Positions 8,626-17,709 of a stretch of 64,000 bases of DNA are shown here, piece after piece (position 1 is the stretch's first letter; every line of letters begins with the position of its first letter). The notes under the pieces are model-generated. The model searched no databases. It was given only the letters and a program-made list of their open reading frames with translations, and was not told where the DNA came from. The stretch comes from Victivallales bacterium. Lineage in GTDB: Bacteria > Verrucomicrobiota > Lentisphaeria > Oligosphaerales > Oligosphaeraceae. The translations under genes were made by a program, and so were the position numbers. Location: positions 62,001-126,000 of the forward strand of contig JAFPYX010000061.1 of NCBI GenBank assembly GCA_017417585.1, written 5' to 3'.

Positions 8626-10476
8626 TCAGTTGATTTGAGTGGATTCCTCCAGACAGTCGTCAGGCAGGGTATATTCAATATGGCTTTGGCTTTCAATGGT
8701 TCGCCAGACGCGTTGCCAAAGTTGGTCTAGGTCGCCCTGTGGCAAGTTAACATGGTTGGTGTAGCCTGCGCAAAAGGAGTCCACGAGCTTGCGCCACAAC
8801 GCATGGTCCTGCCGTGCCAGATTGCCAGTGCCTGCGATGAATTGCGCGAGGTTGTGGATGCGCTGCGGAATGGGAAGGGGCGGCGTGGACCGGGTTACGT
8901 TGTCGCAGTCCACCAGGCAGACCTCCTGGGGACATTCCTTCTTGCAGAACTCGTTGTACACGAAATTGGCGGGCTTGGCGTCGTGGTGGAAGATGCCGGC
9001 GTCGTGGAGTTCCGCCAGAATACGCCCGCAGGCGGCATATAGTTGCGGTGCGTCATCGCGGAGGGCGTACTCGTTGCCGTAAAAATTTCCGTTGCCACAG
9101 TCGGGGAAGATAAGATAGTCGCTGCCGTTTCGGCTGTTATGGAATACTCCGCAGACCTGCGGAGTATAGAGAGCCAGCAGCGAGGTGCCCTGCAGCGAAC
9201 GCTTGTAGGGACGTTTCAAATGCCACCAGGGACGCCGCTTGAATTCCTTCACGAGATACCGCTTGTTTTCAAAGCATACGCGGCTGGTGGCGCGCTTTGG
9301 CTCGTTTTTCAGCAGAACGTCCGTGGCTATGTCGAGGTTCGTTTGGTGGAGCTTGACGATTTCCCGAATCGCGGCGTCCTCCAGGGGCACAGTGTTAAGG
9401 CGCGGCTTGGTTTCCAAGGCATGGAGGAGTTGCGTGTGGCGGTTCTGCAGCCCGAGCCGCGCGTATTCGGTCGGCACCAGCTTCCTGAAGGTCTTCAGGT
9501 GGAGGATGGTGAAGGCGAGGGCGTCGGCGATGGCCTCGGTATGGTGGGGCGCGGGAATGACGGGGCAGCAGGTTTTGTGAAGGAAGATGCTGTAGCCACA
9601 GTTGTCGGTGTAGACTACGGGGACACCGGCGGTCATGGCGTCCAGGAGCATGGTGCCGGCCTCTTCCTCGCGGGCGGGATGTAGCAGCAGGTCTGCCGCA
9701 GGGAGCAGTTCCGCCAGCGTGCGGGAAGTGCCGAGGTTGGTGACATTGGTCGGGGGAAAGCCGCAGCGGTCGGCGAGGTTCACCAGTTTTTCCTGCGAGG
9801 TCTGTCGGCCAATCAGCACAAAACGGCAGAAGGCACGGAGGACTTTGGGGAGTGTGGCCAGCACGGCCAACGAGGTATCCACGCCTTGGCGGTACCAGTC
9901 GTCGGCGACCTGGATGATGCAGAAATGCTTCTCCTTCAACAAAAGCTGTCGCCGCAGTTCACTTCGGACGGCCGGGTCTTGCACAGGGAGGCATATTTCG
10001 TGGAATTCTGGGTCAACCTGGATCAGCCGTGCCCTGGGCACGCCCCCCATTGTCTGCAGCGAGAGTCCCTGCGAGGTGGTCACATACATGAAATAGGAAC
10101 GGATTTGCGCGTTGCAGAGTTGCCAAAGCCGCAGCGGACGCCTCAGCAGCAGATCCAGGTCATGCCGGATGCGGAAGCGCCGGGGCACGTAGAAATCCGC
10201 GCCTTCCACGGGGGAAAAGGACAGCGAAACATCATATTTGCCGGAGGCCATGGCGTTTCGGAAAGTGCGCTGGAATCGCCAGTCGTCCCATAAGCCGATG
10301 CCGATAGAGGGGCAGGTGACTATCTTGAGGGTATGGTGAAGTCCCGTTGGCGGCTTCTTCTCGTGGGTCAGCAAGGTGGAATGATGCCCGTGCTTATGCG
10401 CCAATATGACAAGGTGGCGCACATCCAATACGGCCTCCTCGTCGTCGTATGATCTAAGCACAAGCAGGAAATGCAT
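8626..10476 (-). CDS. Glycosyltransferase (GT4) fused to WaaP/InaA-type lipopolysaccharide kinase
   Basis: 616 residues in two parts. Residues 1-~350 look like a WaaG-type GT4 transferase: FSPVEGADFY around 90, and the donor-binding acidic motif PAREEEAGTMLLDAM at 268-281 followed by AGVPVV. Residues ~385-590 look like a eukaryotic-type kinase of the WaaP/InaA family: Lys410 in YLVKEFK, catalytic loop HHDAKPANF with Asp499 and Asn504, and metal-binding VDCDN with Asp523. In known systems WaaG adds the first outer-core hexose and WaaP phosphorylates the core heptose of lipopolysaccharide, and the two are separate proteins. Here they share one chain, so the inferred product is a bifunctional core-assembly enzyme. 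No signal peptide, consistent with cytoplasmic action. Confidence 0.75.
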   Translation of the reverse strand: MHFLLVLRSYDDEEAVLDVRHLVILAHKHGHHSTLLTHEKKPPTGLHHTLKIVTCPSIGIGLWDDWRFQRTFRNAMASGKYDVSLSFSPVEGADFYVPRRFRIRHDLDLLLRRPLRLWQLCNAQIRSYFMYVTTSQGLSLQTMGGVPRARLIQVDPEFHEICLPVQDPAVRSELRRQLLLKEKHFCIIQVADDWYRQGVDTSLAVLATLPKVLRAFCRFVLIGRQTSQEKLVNLADRCGFPPTNVTNLGTSRTLAELLPAADLLLHPAREEEAGTMLLDAMTAGVPVVYTDNCGYSIFLHKTCCPVIPAPHHTEAIADALAFTILHLKTFRKLVPTEYARLGLQNRHTQLLHALETKPRLNTVPLEDAAIREIVKLHQTNLDIATDVLLKNEPKRATSRVCFENKRYLVKEFKRRPWWHLKRPYKRSLQGTSLLALYTPQVCGVFHNSRNGSDYLIFPDCGNGNFYGNEYALRDDAPQLYAACGRILAELHDAGIFHHDAKPANFVYNEFCKKECPQEVCLVDCDNVTRSTPPLPIPQRIHNLAQFIAGTGNLARQDHALWRKLVDSFCAGYTNHVNLPQGDLDQLWQRVWRTIESQSHIEYTLPDDCLEESTQIN

Positions 10477-10554
10477 CGCGTGAAACAGAAAAAGAAGGTG
10501 ATTCAGGATTTGCGGAGAAGGGCAATATTACCGGTTGCGTACCCGTTGTCTGAA

Positions 10555-10608
10555 GGCAAAACCGTCTTTTGCCGAAGAAATACTATAATGTGCGGAAAGA
10601 ATTCCGCA
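10555..10608. promoter_or_regulatory. Two tandem perfect hairpins flanking a TATAAT
   Basis: In the 253-bp gap between the divergent GT4-WaaP gene and the small basic protein gene. Hairpin one: GGCAAAA 10555-10561, loop CCGTC, TTTTGCC 10567-10573. Hairpin two: TGCGGAA 10591-10597, loop AGAA, TTCCGCA 10602-10608. A perfect TATAAT lies between them at 10584-10589, but without a good -35 at normal spacing. They may be operator palindromes or leader RNA structure; function unproven. Confidence 0.35.
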
Positions 10609-10644
10609 GAGGCGGAAAAGCTTCTTCCATTGCCTGGATCATGC

Positions 10645-10674
10645 TTGAAAAACCTTAATTTGCCAATATATTAT
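10645..10674 (+). promoter_or_regulatory. Candidate sigma70-type promoter for the 35-residue basic protein
   Basis: TTGAAA at 10645-10650 and the AT run TATATTAT at 10667-10674 give a 16-18 bp spacer. The start codon of the small basic protein lies 55 bp further at 10730, a usual leader length. The match is by eye. Confidence 0.35.
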
Positions 10675-10729
10675 AGCGTTTTACTTGATGGCATTACCAT
10701 TGCAACACAACTGACAAGGGATTTTTACC

Positions 10730-10837
10730 ATGAGCCAACAGCATACCAAGTCCGAGAAACGCGCCCGTCGCAAGCGTTACCAAGCCCGCGTCCGCGAGCG
10801 CATCAATGAAGCCAAGAAAGCTGCCAAAAAGAAGTAG
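10730..10837 (+). CDS. 35-residue, highly basic protein of unknown function
   Basis: ATG at 10730 to TAG at 10835-10837 encodes 35 residues; 18 of them are Lys or Arg, with no Cys, Trp or Phe. It starts MSQQHTKSEKRARRKRYQ and ends AKKAAKKK. An AAGGG ribosome-binding site sits 8 nt before the start and a plausible promoter lies 55 bp upstream, so it is likely expressed. The composition suggests nucleic-acid or ribosome binding, and it faintly recalls the basic N-terminal helix of ribosomal protein S20 (bS20). Small basic proteins are known in PVC bacteria, but I do not recognise this one as a named family. It precedes pyruvate phosphate dikinase by 212 bp. Confidence 0.6.
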   Translation: MSQQHTKSEKRARRKRYQARVRERINEAKKAAKKK

Positions 10838-10887
10838 CGGTCTCCGCCATCGGGGATTCTGTTGTGCCGCAATACACGGCTGACTTC

Positions 10888-10916
10888 TATAAGTTACTTC
10901 ATTGCAAGTACTTATA
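10888..10916. other. AT-rich hairpin upstream of ppdK
   Basis: TATAAGTTACTT (10888-10899), a 6-nt loop, and AAGTACTTATA (10906-10916) pair with one bulged base. It lies between the small basic gene and ppdK and has no U-tract. It may end the upstream transcript or shape the ppdK leader. Confidence 0.3.
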
Positions 10917-11049
10917 AGATAATTCAGTCGTGTTTTTGCTTTTCGCGGGCGGATGACAGTTCTTATCCCGGCTCTCATTCTAATCCCAGATGGGCAATCC
11001 CCCGAAGTTTACAAGTTGCCCGATAACTCCCACAGGAGAAAATAGACAG

Positions 11050-13872
11050 ATGGTAAAAGCAACGAAGAAGGTGACCGGTTCGGCCGCAAAGTCCACGAAA
11101 GCTGTCATGCCCTCAGCCGAGGCTACTGCGAAGAAGGGTGGTGTGAAAATCAAGTATGTTTATCGTTTTGGACGCAATGGCGCCGAAGGCAATGCCGAGA
11201 TGCGGAACCTGCTGGGCGGCAAGGGCGCGAACCTCGCCGAAATGAGCCGCCTGGGGCTGCCGGTGCCGGCGGGCTTCACCATCACCACGGAATGCTGCAA
11301 TGATTATTTTGCGCACAACGGCAAGTTCCCGCCGAGCCTGAAGGCCGAGGTCGAGGCCGCGATGCGCGACGTGGAGAAGACGATGGGGCGCAAGTACGGC
11401 GACCCGAAGAACCCGCTGCTGGTCTCCTGCCGTTCCGGCGCCCGCCAGTCCATGCCCGGCATGATGGACACCGTGCTCAACATTGGTCTGGCCACCTCCA
11501 CCATTCCCGGCCTCATCGAGAAGACCAAGAATCCACGTTTCGTCTGGGATTCCTACCGCCGCCTCATTATGATGTACGCCGATGTCGTCATGGAGAAGGC
11601 CGAGGGCATCGACCCCATCGATGGCAAGGGCATCCGCAAACTGCTCGACGAGATGCTGGACAGCTACAAGGACTTCCAGGGGTACAAGTCGGACACGGAA
11701 TTGAACGCGACCGACCTTGAGACGCTTGCCAACGCCTTCAAGCGCAAGATCAAGCAGGTTCTCGGCGTCGAATTCCCCGACGACCCGGTCAAGCAGCTGT
11801 GGGGCGGCATTGGCGCCGTCTTCAAGAGCTGGGTCGGCAAGAAGGCCGTCTCCTACCGCCGCATCGAGGGCATTCCGGACGACTGGGGCACCGCCGTCAA
11901 CGTCCAGTCCATGGTCTTCGGCAACATGGGCGACACCTCCGCCACCGGCGTGGCTTTCACCCGCAACCCCGCCACCGGCGAAAACAAGTTCTTCGGTGAA
12001 TGGCTCATCAACGCCCAGGGCGAGGACGTCGTCGCCGGCATCCGCACGCCGAATCCCTTGAACAAGGAGACGAAGACGGAGCAGAACAAGCACATCAAGT
12101 CGATGCAGGAACTCATTCCCAAGACCTACAAGCAGCTTGTGGAAATCCGTAACACCCTGGAGCAGCACTACCACGACATGCAGGACATCGAGTTCACCAT
12201 CGAGGAAGGCAAGCTCTTCATGCTGCAGTGCCGTAGCGGGAAGCGCGGCGGCAAGGCCGCCGTCACCATGGCGCTTGACATGCTCGACGAGAAGCTCATT
12301 GACGAGAAGACCGCCGTGCTGCGCGTCAACCCGAACCAGGTGCTCGAGTTCCTCCTGCCCATCATCGAGCCCGCCGCCGAGTCCAAATCCGCCCCGCTCG
12401 TGAAGGGACTGCCCGCCGGCCCCGGCGCCGCCTGTGGCCAGATCTTCTTCACTAGCGAGGACGCCATTCAGGCGAACCGCCTGGGCAAGAAGGTCATCCT
12501 GGTCCGCGAGGAAACCAACCCCGAGGACGTCGAGGGCATGCAGGTCGCCGATGGCATCCTGACCGCGCGCGGCGGCATGACCAGCCACGCAGCGCTGGTC
12601 GCACGCGGCTGGGGCAAGTCCTGCATCGTCGGTGCCTCCGAGATGATCGTTGACGCCGCCAACAAGACCGTGAAGATCGGCGAGAAGCTCCTTCGCGAAG
12701 GCGACTACGTGACGATGAACGGCTCCAAGGGCGTCGCCTACCAGGGTGAGATGCCCCTCGTCGAGCCGACGGCCGGCTCGGACTACTCCAAGTTCTTGCG
12801 CTTCATGACCTTGGTTGACAAGTATCGCAAGATGGGCGTCCGCGCCAATGCCGACAACCCGGCTGATGCGAAAAAGGCGCGCACCTTCGGCGCCGAGGGC
12901 ATCGGCCTCTTCCGCACCGAGCACATGTTCTACTCGACCGGCTCCTCCGAGCCCCTCTTCCTGCTCCGCAAGATGATCCTCTGCGTCGACAAGCAGGACC
13001 GCATCAAGGTGCTTAAGGAACTCTTCCCCGCGATGAAGAACGACATCAAGGAGACGATGACTGTCATGGACGGCATGCCCGTGACCGTGCGTCTGCTCGA
13101 TCCCCCGCTGCACGAGTTCGTCCCCCACAGCGAGATTGGCCAGCATGAGCTTGGCACTGCGCTGGGCATCAGCGACAGCGAGGTCCAGAAGCGCATTGGT
13201 GCGCTGGCGGAGAACAACCCGATGATGGGGCACCGCGGCGTGCGTCTGTCCGTGACCTATCCCGAGGTGACCGAGTATCAGGTCCGCGCAATCTTCGAGG
13301 CCGCCGCCGAGCTGATTCACAACGGCAAGAAGATTGTCCCCGAGGTCATGGTTCCCATTACCTGCGAGGAGCGCGAGCTGGCCTATGTGCGCGACATCGT
13401 CGTCCGCGTCCATGCCGAAGTCGCCCGTCGCTATGACCTGAAGAAATTCGACTACAAGCTTGGCACGATGATCGAGATTCCGCGTGCGGCCCTAATGGCT
13501 GACAAGCTGGCGAACATCGCCGAATTCTTCTCGTTCGGCACCAACGACTTGACTCAGATGACCTTCGGCTTCAGCCGCGATGACATCGGCTCCTTCATGC
13601 CGGAGTACCTGAACAACCGCATCATCACCTCCGATCCGTTCCAGACCATCGACACCGACGGCGTCGGCCAGCTCATCGGCATCGCCGCCTCAAAGGGCCG
13701 TAGCGTCCGCAAGGACATCAAACTGGGTATCTGCGGTGAACAGGGCGGCGACCCCGCTTCCGTCGAGTTCTGCTACCAGACTGGCCTGACCTACGTCTCC
13801 TGCTCGCCGTTCCGCGTGCCGGTGGCGCGTGTCGCAGCCGCACAGGCCGCCATCAAGGCCGAAAAGAAATAG
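11050..13872 (+). CDS. ppdK: Pyruvate, phosphate dikinase
   Basis: 940 residues. PPDK interconverts pyruvate, ATP and phosphate with phosphoenolpyruvate, AMP and diphosphate in the cytoplasm, in glycolytic or gluconeogenic direction. The nucleotide-binding N-terminus is visible (NLLGGKGANLAEMSRLGLPVPAGF, shown here only as its family signature start NLLGGKGANLAEM). The phospho-carrier histidine is His513 in GGMTSHAALVARG. The C-terminal PEP/pyruvate barrel has GLFRTEHMF and the catalytic Cys895 in GICGEQGGDP. I chose ATG 11050 over the in-frame ATG at 10990 because AGGAG precedes 11050 and nothing precedes 10990. A Lys/Ala-rich extension of ~35 residues makes it longer than the usual ~875-900. 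It ends in a strong terminator and is probably a single-gene unit. Confidence 0.95.
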   Translation: MVKATKKVTGSAAKSTKAVMPSAEATAKKGGVKIKYVYRFGRNGAEGNAEMRNLLGGKGANLAEMSRLGLPVPAGFTITTECCNDYFAHNGKFPPSLKAEVEAAMRDVEKTMGRKYGDPKNPLLVSCRSGARQSMPGMMDTVLNIGLATSTIPGLIEKTKNPRFVWDSYRRLIMMYADVVMEKAEGIDPIDGKGIRKLLDEMLDSYKDFQGYKSDTELNATDLETLANAFKRKIKQVLGVEFPDDPVKQLWGGIGAVFKSWVGKKAVSYRRIEGIPDDWGTAVNVQSMVFGNMGDTSATGVAFTRNPATGENKFFGEWLINAQGEDVVAGIRTPNPLNKETKTEQNKHIKSMQELIPKTYKQLVEIRNTLEQHYHDMQDIEFTIEEGKLFMLQCRSGKRGGKAAVTMALDMLDEKLIDEKTAVLRVNPNQVLEFLLPIIEPAAESKSAPLVKGLPAGPGAACGQIFFTSEDAIQANRLGKKVILVREETNPEDVEGMQVADGILTARGGMTSHAALVARGWGKSCIVGASEMIVDAANKTVKIGEKLLREGDYVTMNGSKGVAYQGEMPLVEPTAGSDYSKFLRFMTLVDKYRKMGVRANADNPADAKKARTFGAEGIGLFRTEHMFYSTGSSEPLFLLRKMILCVDKQDRIKVLKELFPAMKNDIKETMTVMDGMPVTVRLLDPPLHEFVPHSEIGQHELGTALGISDSEVQKRIGALAENNPMMGHRGVRLSVTYPEVTEYQVRAIFEAAAELIHNGKKIVPEVMVPITCEERELAYVRDIVVRVHAEVARRYDLKKFDYKLGTMIEIPRAALMADKLANIAEFFSFGTNDLTQMTFGFSRDDIGSFMPEYLNNRIITSDPFQTIDTDGVGQLIGIAASKGRSVRKDIKLGICGEQGGDPASVEFCYQTGLTYVSCSPFRVPVARVAAAQAAIKAEKK

Positions 13873-13902
13873 CCCGTAGCGGGGAGTCTTGAAAAATCCT
13901 TG

Positions 13903-13935
13903 TCGCGCGGCTGATGAAGCCGCGCGATTTTTTTT
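13903..13935 (+). terminator. Rho-independent terminator after ppdK
   Basis: A perfect 10-bp stem TCGCGCGGCT (13903-13912) / AGCCGCGCGA (13918-13927) with loop GATGA is followed by eight T (13928-13935), 31 bp after the ppdK stop. Confidence 0.95.
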
Positions 13936-13986
13936 GGACTGCATATTGTCAGCTGATTTAGAAGCTCTGGGACTATTTCCCAGGCG

Positions 13987-16866
13987 ATGATACTGTTTCC
14001 CAAGACGCCAATGAACCGTTCGCCGCTTCATCTGAAGTTGACGGTGGAGGCCGATTTCCACCTGGAACCCGGACGGGTCGCCATTCGGCTCTATACCCAG
14101 GAGGAAGGGCCGGACGGCTATCGGCAATTCCTTTCGCTGGCTGGCGTCCACAATCATCTGGCGGCCTTGCGCCGCCCGGAGGGACAGCGTTTCTATTCCT
14201 GGGACGAGCGGGATGCGGCGTTTCTGCGTTTCCTTGGGCAGGAAGTGCTGCCCGGGCTGGAGGCATCGCAATTGCGGGCGAGCCATTTTTTCCTGAGCCG
14301 CGACCGATTTCTGTCTTGGCGGCAGGAGTTTTCCAATGTCCCGGGGCGTTTTGTCAACCGCGACGGGCAGGCGCCGCTTCCTTCCCCTGGCCAAAGCGTG
14401 CCTGTCGGCCAGCGTTTCGTCCTCTCTGAAAAAGGTGCGCCGCCGGGACAGTTCCGTATCGAGGCGTTCATCCTTTTTCCTGGCGGGGGAAGTGCCGCGG
14501 TACATGAATTGCTTCGCGGAACGGAGACGGAACCGGGCGGCGGCGATGAGCTGAGTCGCCGCGAGCTGTTCCACGCCGACCTTCCAGTCCCCTGGCCGCG
14601 GCTTGCCAAGTATTTCAGCCGTCCCGTTTCCACCATCCGGAAGACAAGAGCCCCAGAGTTGCTGCCGGCATTGCTTTGCAATCGTCTGGACCTGCTGGAA
14701 GGTCCTGCCGTTGTTCGGCAGAGGACTTCAGAGGTGGTTTCCGCCGAACTGCATTTTTCCTGCCAGGATCATCGGTTTCTTATCCAGTGTCGGCTTGGCG
14801 GGCGGGCGTTGCCGCTGAATGGCGCAATGGCGCGACTGGTTTCCCGCCTCCATGTGAATTCCGCGGGAAAGCTGGTGCTGGTCGAGGGGGCATCCGCGCC
14901 GTCGCTGGTGGAGATTCGAAAGGCGTTGATGGAATTCGCGAAGAGCCCTCTTGCCAAGGCCGGCTTGGATGGCATATCCTTGCCGGAGACTGCGCAGGCG
15001 GCCGAATTTCTCGCCTGCGCATGGCGGGGAATTCCCGATGGTGTCCCCAAAACCGCCAGCGAGCAGTTGCGCGGACTCTGTCCGCCGGACGGTGTACACG
15101 GTGCAGGGATCCAGCCCGGTGTGACGGCCGAGGAACGCGGCGGCTTTGTCCTTCTACAGCTGAATTGGGGGAAGGAAGGATGTGTCTTCAACGCGGATGC
15201 GCTGGACAGGTGCCTCGCCGAGAAACACTCGGTCTTGCAGGATGGCCAAGGCCGCTGGCTCGCCATCGACCCCGCTGCCGCGCGGACTGCCAGGGAACGC
15301 CTTCTGGAAAGCGGCGTACTTCAGGATGGGAATGGCGAGGCGCTTCTGCCGCGCTTCGAGGCGCGGCGCGTGATGCGGCGGCTGAGGGCGGATTTCCCCT
15401 TGCTTCTTCTGCCTGCCGATGGGGCAGGGGATTTCGCCAGTCGACTGCTCTCCGAACCGGTGCCGGAATTGCCTCCCCTCTCAAAGGAGGCGTGCGAGAG
15501 GCTTCGTCCGTATCAGCGTAAAGGCGTGGAATTCCTGGCGGACCGTGCGCTTTGCGGTGTGGGAAGCCTGCTGGCGGATGACATGGGGCTGGGGAAGACC
15601 CTCCAGGCGCTTGCGATGCTTGAGTCCTTCCGCGCGGTTTCAAAGGCGGAGGGGAAGGACTTCCGCGCACTCGTGGTATGCCCCGGCAGCGTGGTGGGCG
15701 TCTGGCTGGAACAGGCGCGGGCGTTCTTTCCGAATTTGCCGATGACGGCGGTTGCCGGCAATGCGGAACATCGCCGGAAGCTCCTCGAAAGCCATGCAGG
15801 AGAGGCTGTTTTCGTAACCCACTATGGGCTGCTCCGGACGGATGTGGCCTTGCTTTCTGCCTTGCAGTTTGATTTCCTGATCGCGGATGAGGCGCAGGCT
15901 CTGAAGAACCCCGATGCGATGGCCACATTGGCCATCAAAAGACTGGAGGCAAGACACCGTATTGCATTGACCGGGACGCCGCTGGAAAACCGGCTGCTGG
16001 ACGTGTGGTCGATCATGGATTTCCTGAATCCTGGATATCTGGGAGAAAGGGGCGACTTCCTGGCGGAAAGCCCCGGCGCTGGAATGGCCAGGCTGGCGAG
16101 CAGGCTCGCGCCGGTGATGCTGCGGCGCACGAAAGAGGAAGTGGCAGAGGAACTGCCGCCACGGACGGTCGCCGTCGTGCCTGTCGAACTGGAGGAGATG
16201 CAACGGGCGCTCTATGACGAGCAGGTCGTGGAGGCACGAGCCGCCATCCACTTCGCCGGCCCAGTTGAGATCCTGGCGGCTTTGACCCGGCTCCGGCAAA
16301 TCTGCTGCGATCCGGAGCTGCTGGGGATGAATACTGTCGATTGCTGTTCCGCCAAACGGAGCCTCCTCCTGGAGCAGGCAGGGGAACTGCTAAAAGGGGG
16401 GCATTCCGTGCTGGTGTTCAGCCAATTTGCCTCCATGCTGAAGATCCTGGCCAGGGAGCTGCGGAAACTTGGGCTGCCATACGAATCCATCACCGGCGAA
16501 ACGCCTTTGGCAGAACGGCCCGCCATCGTACGTAGATTTCAGGAAGCGGAATCGCCGTCTATATTGCTGCTCTCGCTCAAGGCGGCAGGCACTGGCCTTA
16601 CCTTGACACGCGCGGACTATGTTTTCCTCTATGATCCCTGGTGGAACCCGGCGGCGGAAAAACAGGCGCTTGACCGGACGCACCGAATCGGCCAGGCCAG
16701 GCCGGTTTTCGCATACCGGCTTGTCGCCCGGGGGACCATCGAGGAGCGCGTGCTCGAGCTACTGGCCGCCAAACAGGAACTTTTCGAGGCGGTGGTGGAA
16801 AATGCCTCCGGACAAGGCATCTCCGGCCGGCTTGCCCGCGAGGACCTGGCACGGCTGCTGGAATAA
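13987..16866 (+). CDS. SNF2-family DNA-dependent ATPase / helicase
   Basis: 959 residues. The C-terminal half is a full SNF2 ATPase: Walker A DDMGLGKT (Lys537), Walker B DEAQ (634-637), motif III TGTPLENRL, motif V LKAAGTGLTLT, and motif VI DRTHRIGQARP (His899). Residues 1-~490 are family-specific and lack an obvious SWIM zinc motif. Bacterial SNF2 proteins (RapA-like and others) remodel protein-DNA or RNA polymerase complexes; the exact role is not predictable here. ATG 14011 is an alternative start, and the ribosome-binding signal for 13987 (AGGCG) is weak and close. It stands alone between the ppdK terminator and a convergent gene. Some SNF2 proteins belong to anti-phage systems, but no partner is nearby. 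Confidence 0.9.
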   Translation: MILFPKTPMNRSPLHLKLTVEADFHLEPGRVAIRLYTQEEGPDGYRQFLSLAGVHNHLAALRRPEGQRFYSWDERDAAFLRFLGQEVLPGLEASQLRASHFFLSRDRFLSWRQEFSNVPGRFVNRDGQAPLPSPGQSVPVGQRFVLSEKGAPPGQFRIEAFILFPGGGSAAVHELLRGTETEPGGGDELSRRELFHADLPVPWPRLAKYFSRPVSTIRKTRAPELLPALLCNRLDLLEGPAVVRQRTSEVVSAELHFSCQDHRFLIQCRLGGRALPLNGAMARLVSRLHVNSAGKLVLVEGASAPSLVEIRKALMEFAKSPLAKAGLDGISLPETAQAAEFLACAWRGIPDGVPKTASEQLRGLCPPDGVHGAGIQPGVTAEERGGFVLLQLNWGKEGCVFNADALDRCLAEKHSVLQDGQGRWLAIDPAAARTARERLLESGVLQDGNGEALLPRFEARRVMRRLRADFPLLLLPADGAGDFASRLLSEPVPELPPLSKEACERLRPYQRKGVEFLADRALCGVGSLLADDMGLGKTLQALAMLESFRAVSKAEGKDFRALVVCPGSVVGVWLEQARAFFPNLPMTAVAGNAEHRRKLLESHAGEAVFVTHYGLLRTDVALLSALQFDFLIADEAQALKNPDAMATLAIKRLEARHRIALTGTPLENRLLDVWSIMDFLNPGYLGERGDFLAESPGAGMARLASRLAPVMLRRTKEEVAEELPPRTVAVVPVELEEMQRALYDEQVVEARAAIHFAGPVEILAALTRLRQICCDPELLGMNTVDCCSAKRSLLLEQAGELLKGGHSVLVFSQFASMLKILARELRKLGLPYESITGETPLAERPAIVRRFQEAESPSILLLSLKAAGTGLTLTRADYVFLYDPWWNPAAEKQALDRTHRIGQARPVFAYRLVARGTIEERVLELLAAKQELFEAVVENASGQGISGRLAREDLARLLE

Positions 16867-16899
16867 CATGGCGCCGAGAATGTCCGCCGTGAATGCAGT

Positions 16900-17619
16900 T
16901 TACTTGCGCTTGCCTATCAATCTCACCAGATAAAGGAAGAGATTGATGAAATCAAGATAGAGTCCCAGCGCGGCAAGCACCGCCAGCGAGCCGTGTCCGC
17001 CGTCCGCCGCGCCGAAACGCCGGATCTGCTGGCTGTCGTAGGCGATCAGCCCAGTGAACACCAATACGCCGATAATGCTGGTGACAAAGTACATCGCATC
17101 GCTTTGCAGGAATAGATTGACCAGGCCCGCCAGGATCAGTCCGAAGAGCGCCATGATGCAGATGCTGCCCAGGCTGGTCAAATCACGCTTCGTGACGGTC
17201 CCGTATAGGCTCATGGCGCCAAAGATGCCGCCGGTGACGGCGAAGGCTCCTGCGAGCGATGCCTTGGTATAGACAAAAAAGATGACTGAGAGCGTGAAGC
17301 CGTTGAGGGCCGCGTAGGCGAACATCGCGATTGCAGAAACCGCCAGCGGAAGCTTGTGCGCAAGAAAATTCAGGAGGAGAACCACGACCAGCTCGGCGAT
17401 CATGGCCGGCACCATCCAGCCGGCAATTGTTGCAGTGTCGAGGCTCTCGACCGTCCACCAGGCGGTTCCGGCGGTGACGAAGAGCGCCACGCACATGATG
17501 CAATAGACCTTGTTCACAAACGAGGTTGCGGCCACCGCCATGCGCTCGTCCTGCTCTATGCCGTATTGGTCGTAGTACTCGACATTCTGGCGATATTCTT
17601 CCGGAATTTTAATTTTCAT
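16900..17619 (-). CDS. Bax inhibitor-1 / YccA family membrane protein
   Basis: 239 residues with about seven membrane segments from residue ~37 to the C-terminus. The family signature is visible in the C-terminal half (ALFGLILAGLVNLFL, VLVFTGLIAYDSQQI, AALGLYLDFINLFLYLVRL); the conserved aspartates in the last helices match the pH-sensing pair of BsYetJ. Bacterial members are calcium-leak channels (YetJ) or FtsH regulators (YccA); eukaryotic members suppress Bax-induced death. The start has an excellent ribosome-binding site (AGGAGG, 6-nt spacing). It lies 90 bp downstream of the caspase-fold candidate on the same strand. The neutral hydrophilic N-terminus of ~35 residues is typical. Confidence 0.9.
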   Translation of the reverse strand: MKIKIPEEYRQNVEYYDQYGIEQDERMAVAATSFVNKVYCIMCVALFVTAGTAWWTVESLDTATIAGWMVPAMIAELVVVLLLNFLAHKLPLAVSAIAMFAYAALNGFTLSVIFFVYTKASLAGAFAVTGGIFGAMSLYGTVTKRDLTSLGSICIMALFGLILAGLVNLFLQSDAMYFVTSIIGVLVFTGLIAYDSQQIRRFGAADGGHGSLAVLAALGLYLDFINLFLYLVRLIGKRK

Positions 17620-17709
17620 GTAAAACCTCCTGTTGCCTTGGACAGCGAGACCAATTCAAATGTTCCAACTAGCACACACTGGAAAATATAACGGCTGAAC
17701 GAAAGATTA

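Noticed and set aside
10990..11049. Earlier start for ppdK at 10990
   Set aside because: No ribosome-binding site, while AGGAG precedes 11050.
11113..13413. 766-codon open frame on the minus strand opposite ppdK
   Set aside because: Exact antisense of the phosphate dikinase, with His/Leu/Gly/Asp-rich low-complexity content typical of GC-rich shadow frames and no motifs.
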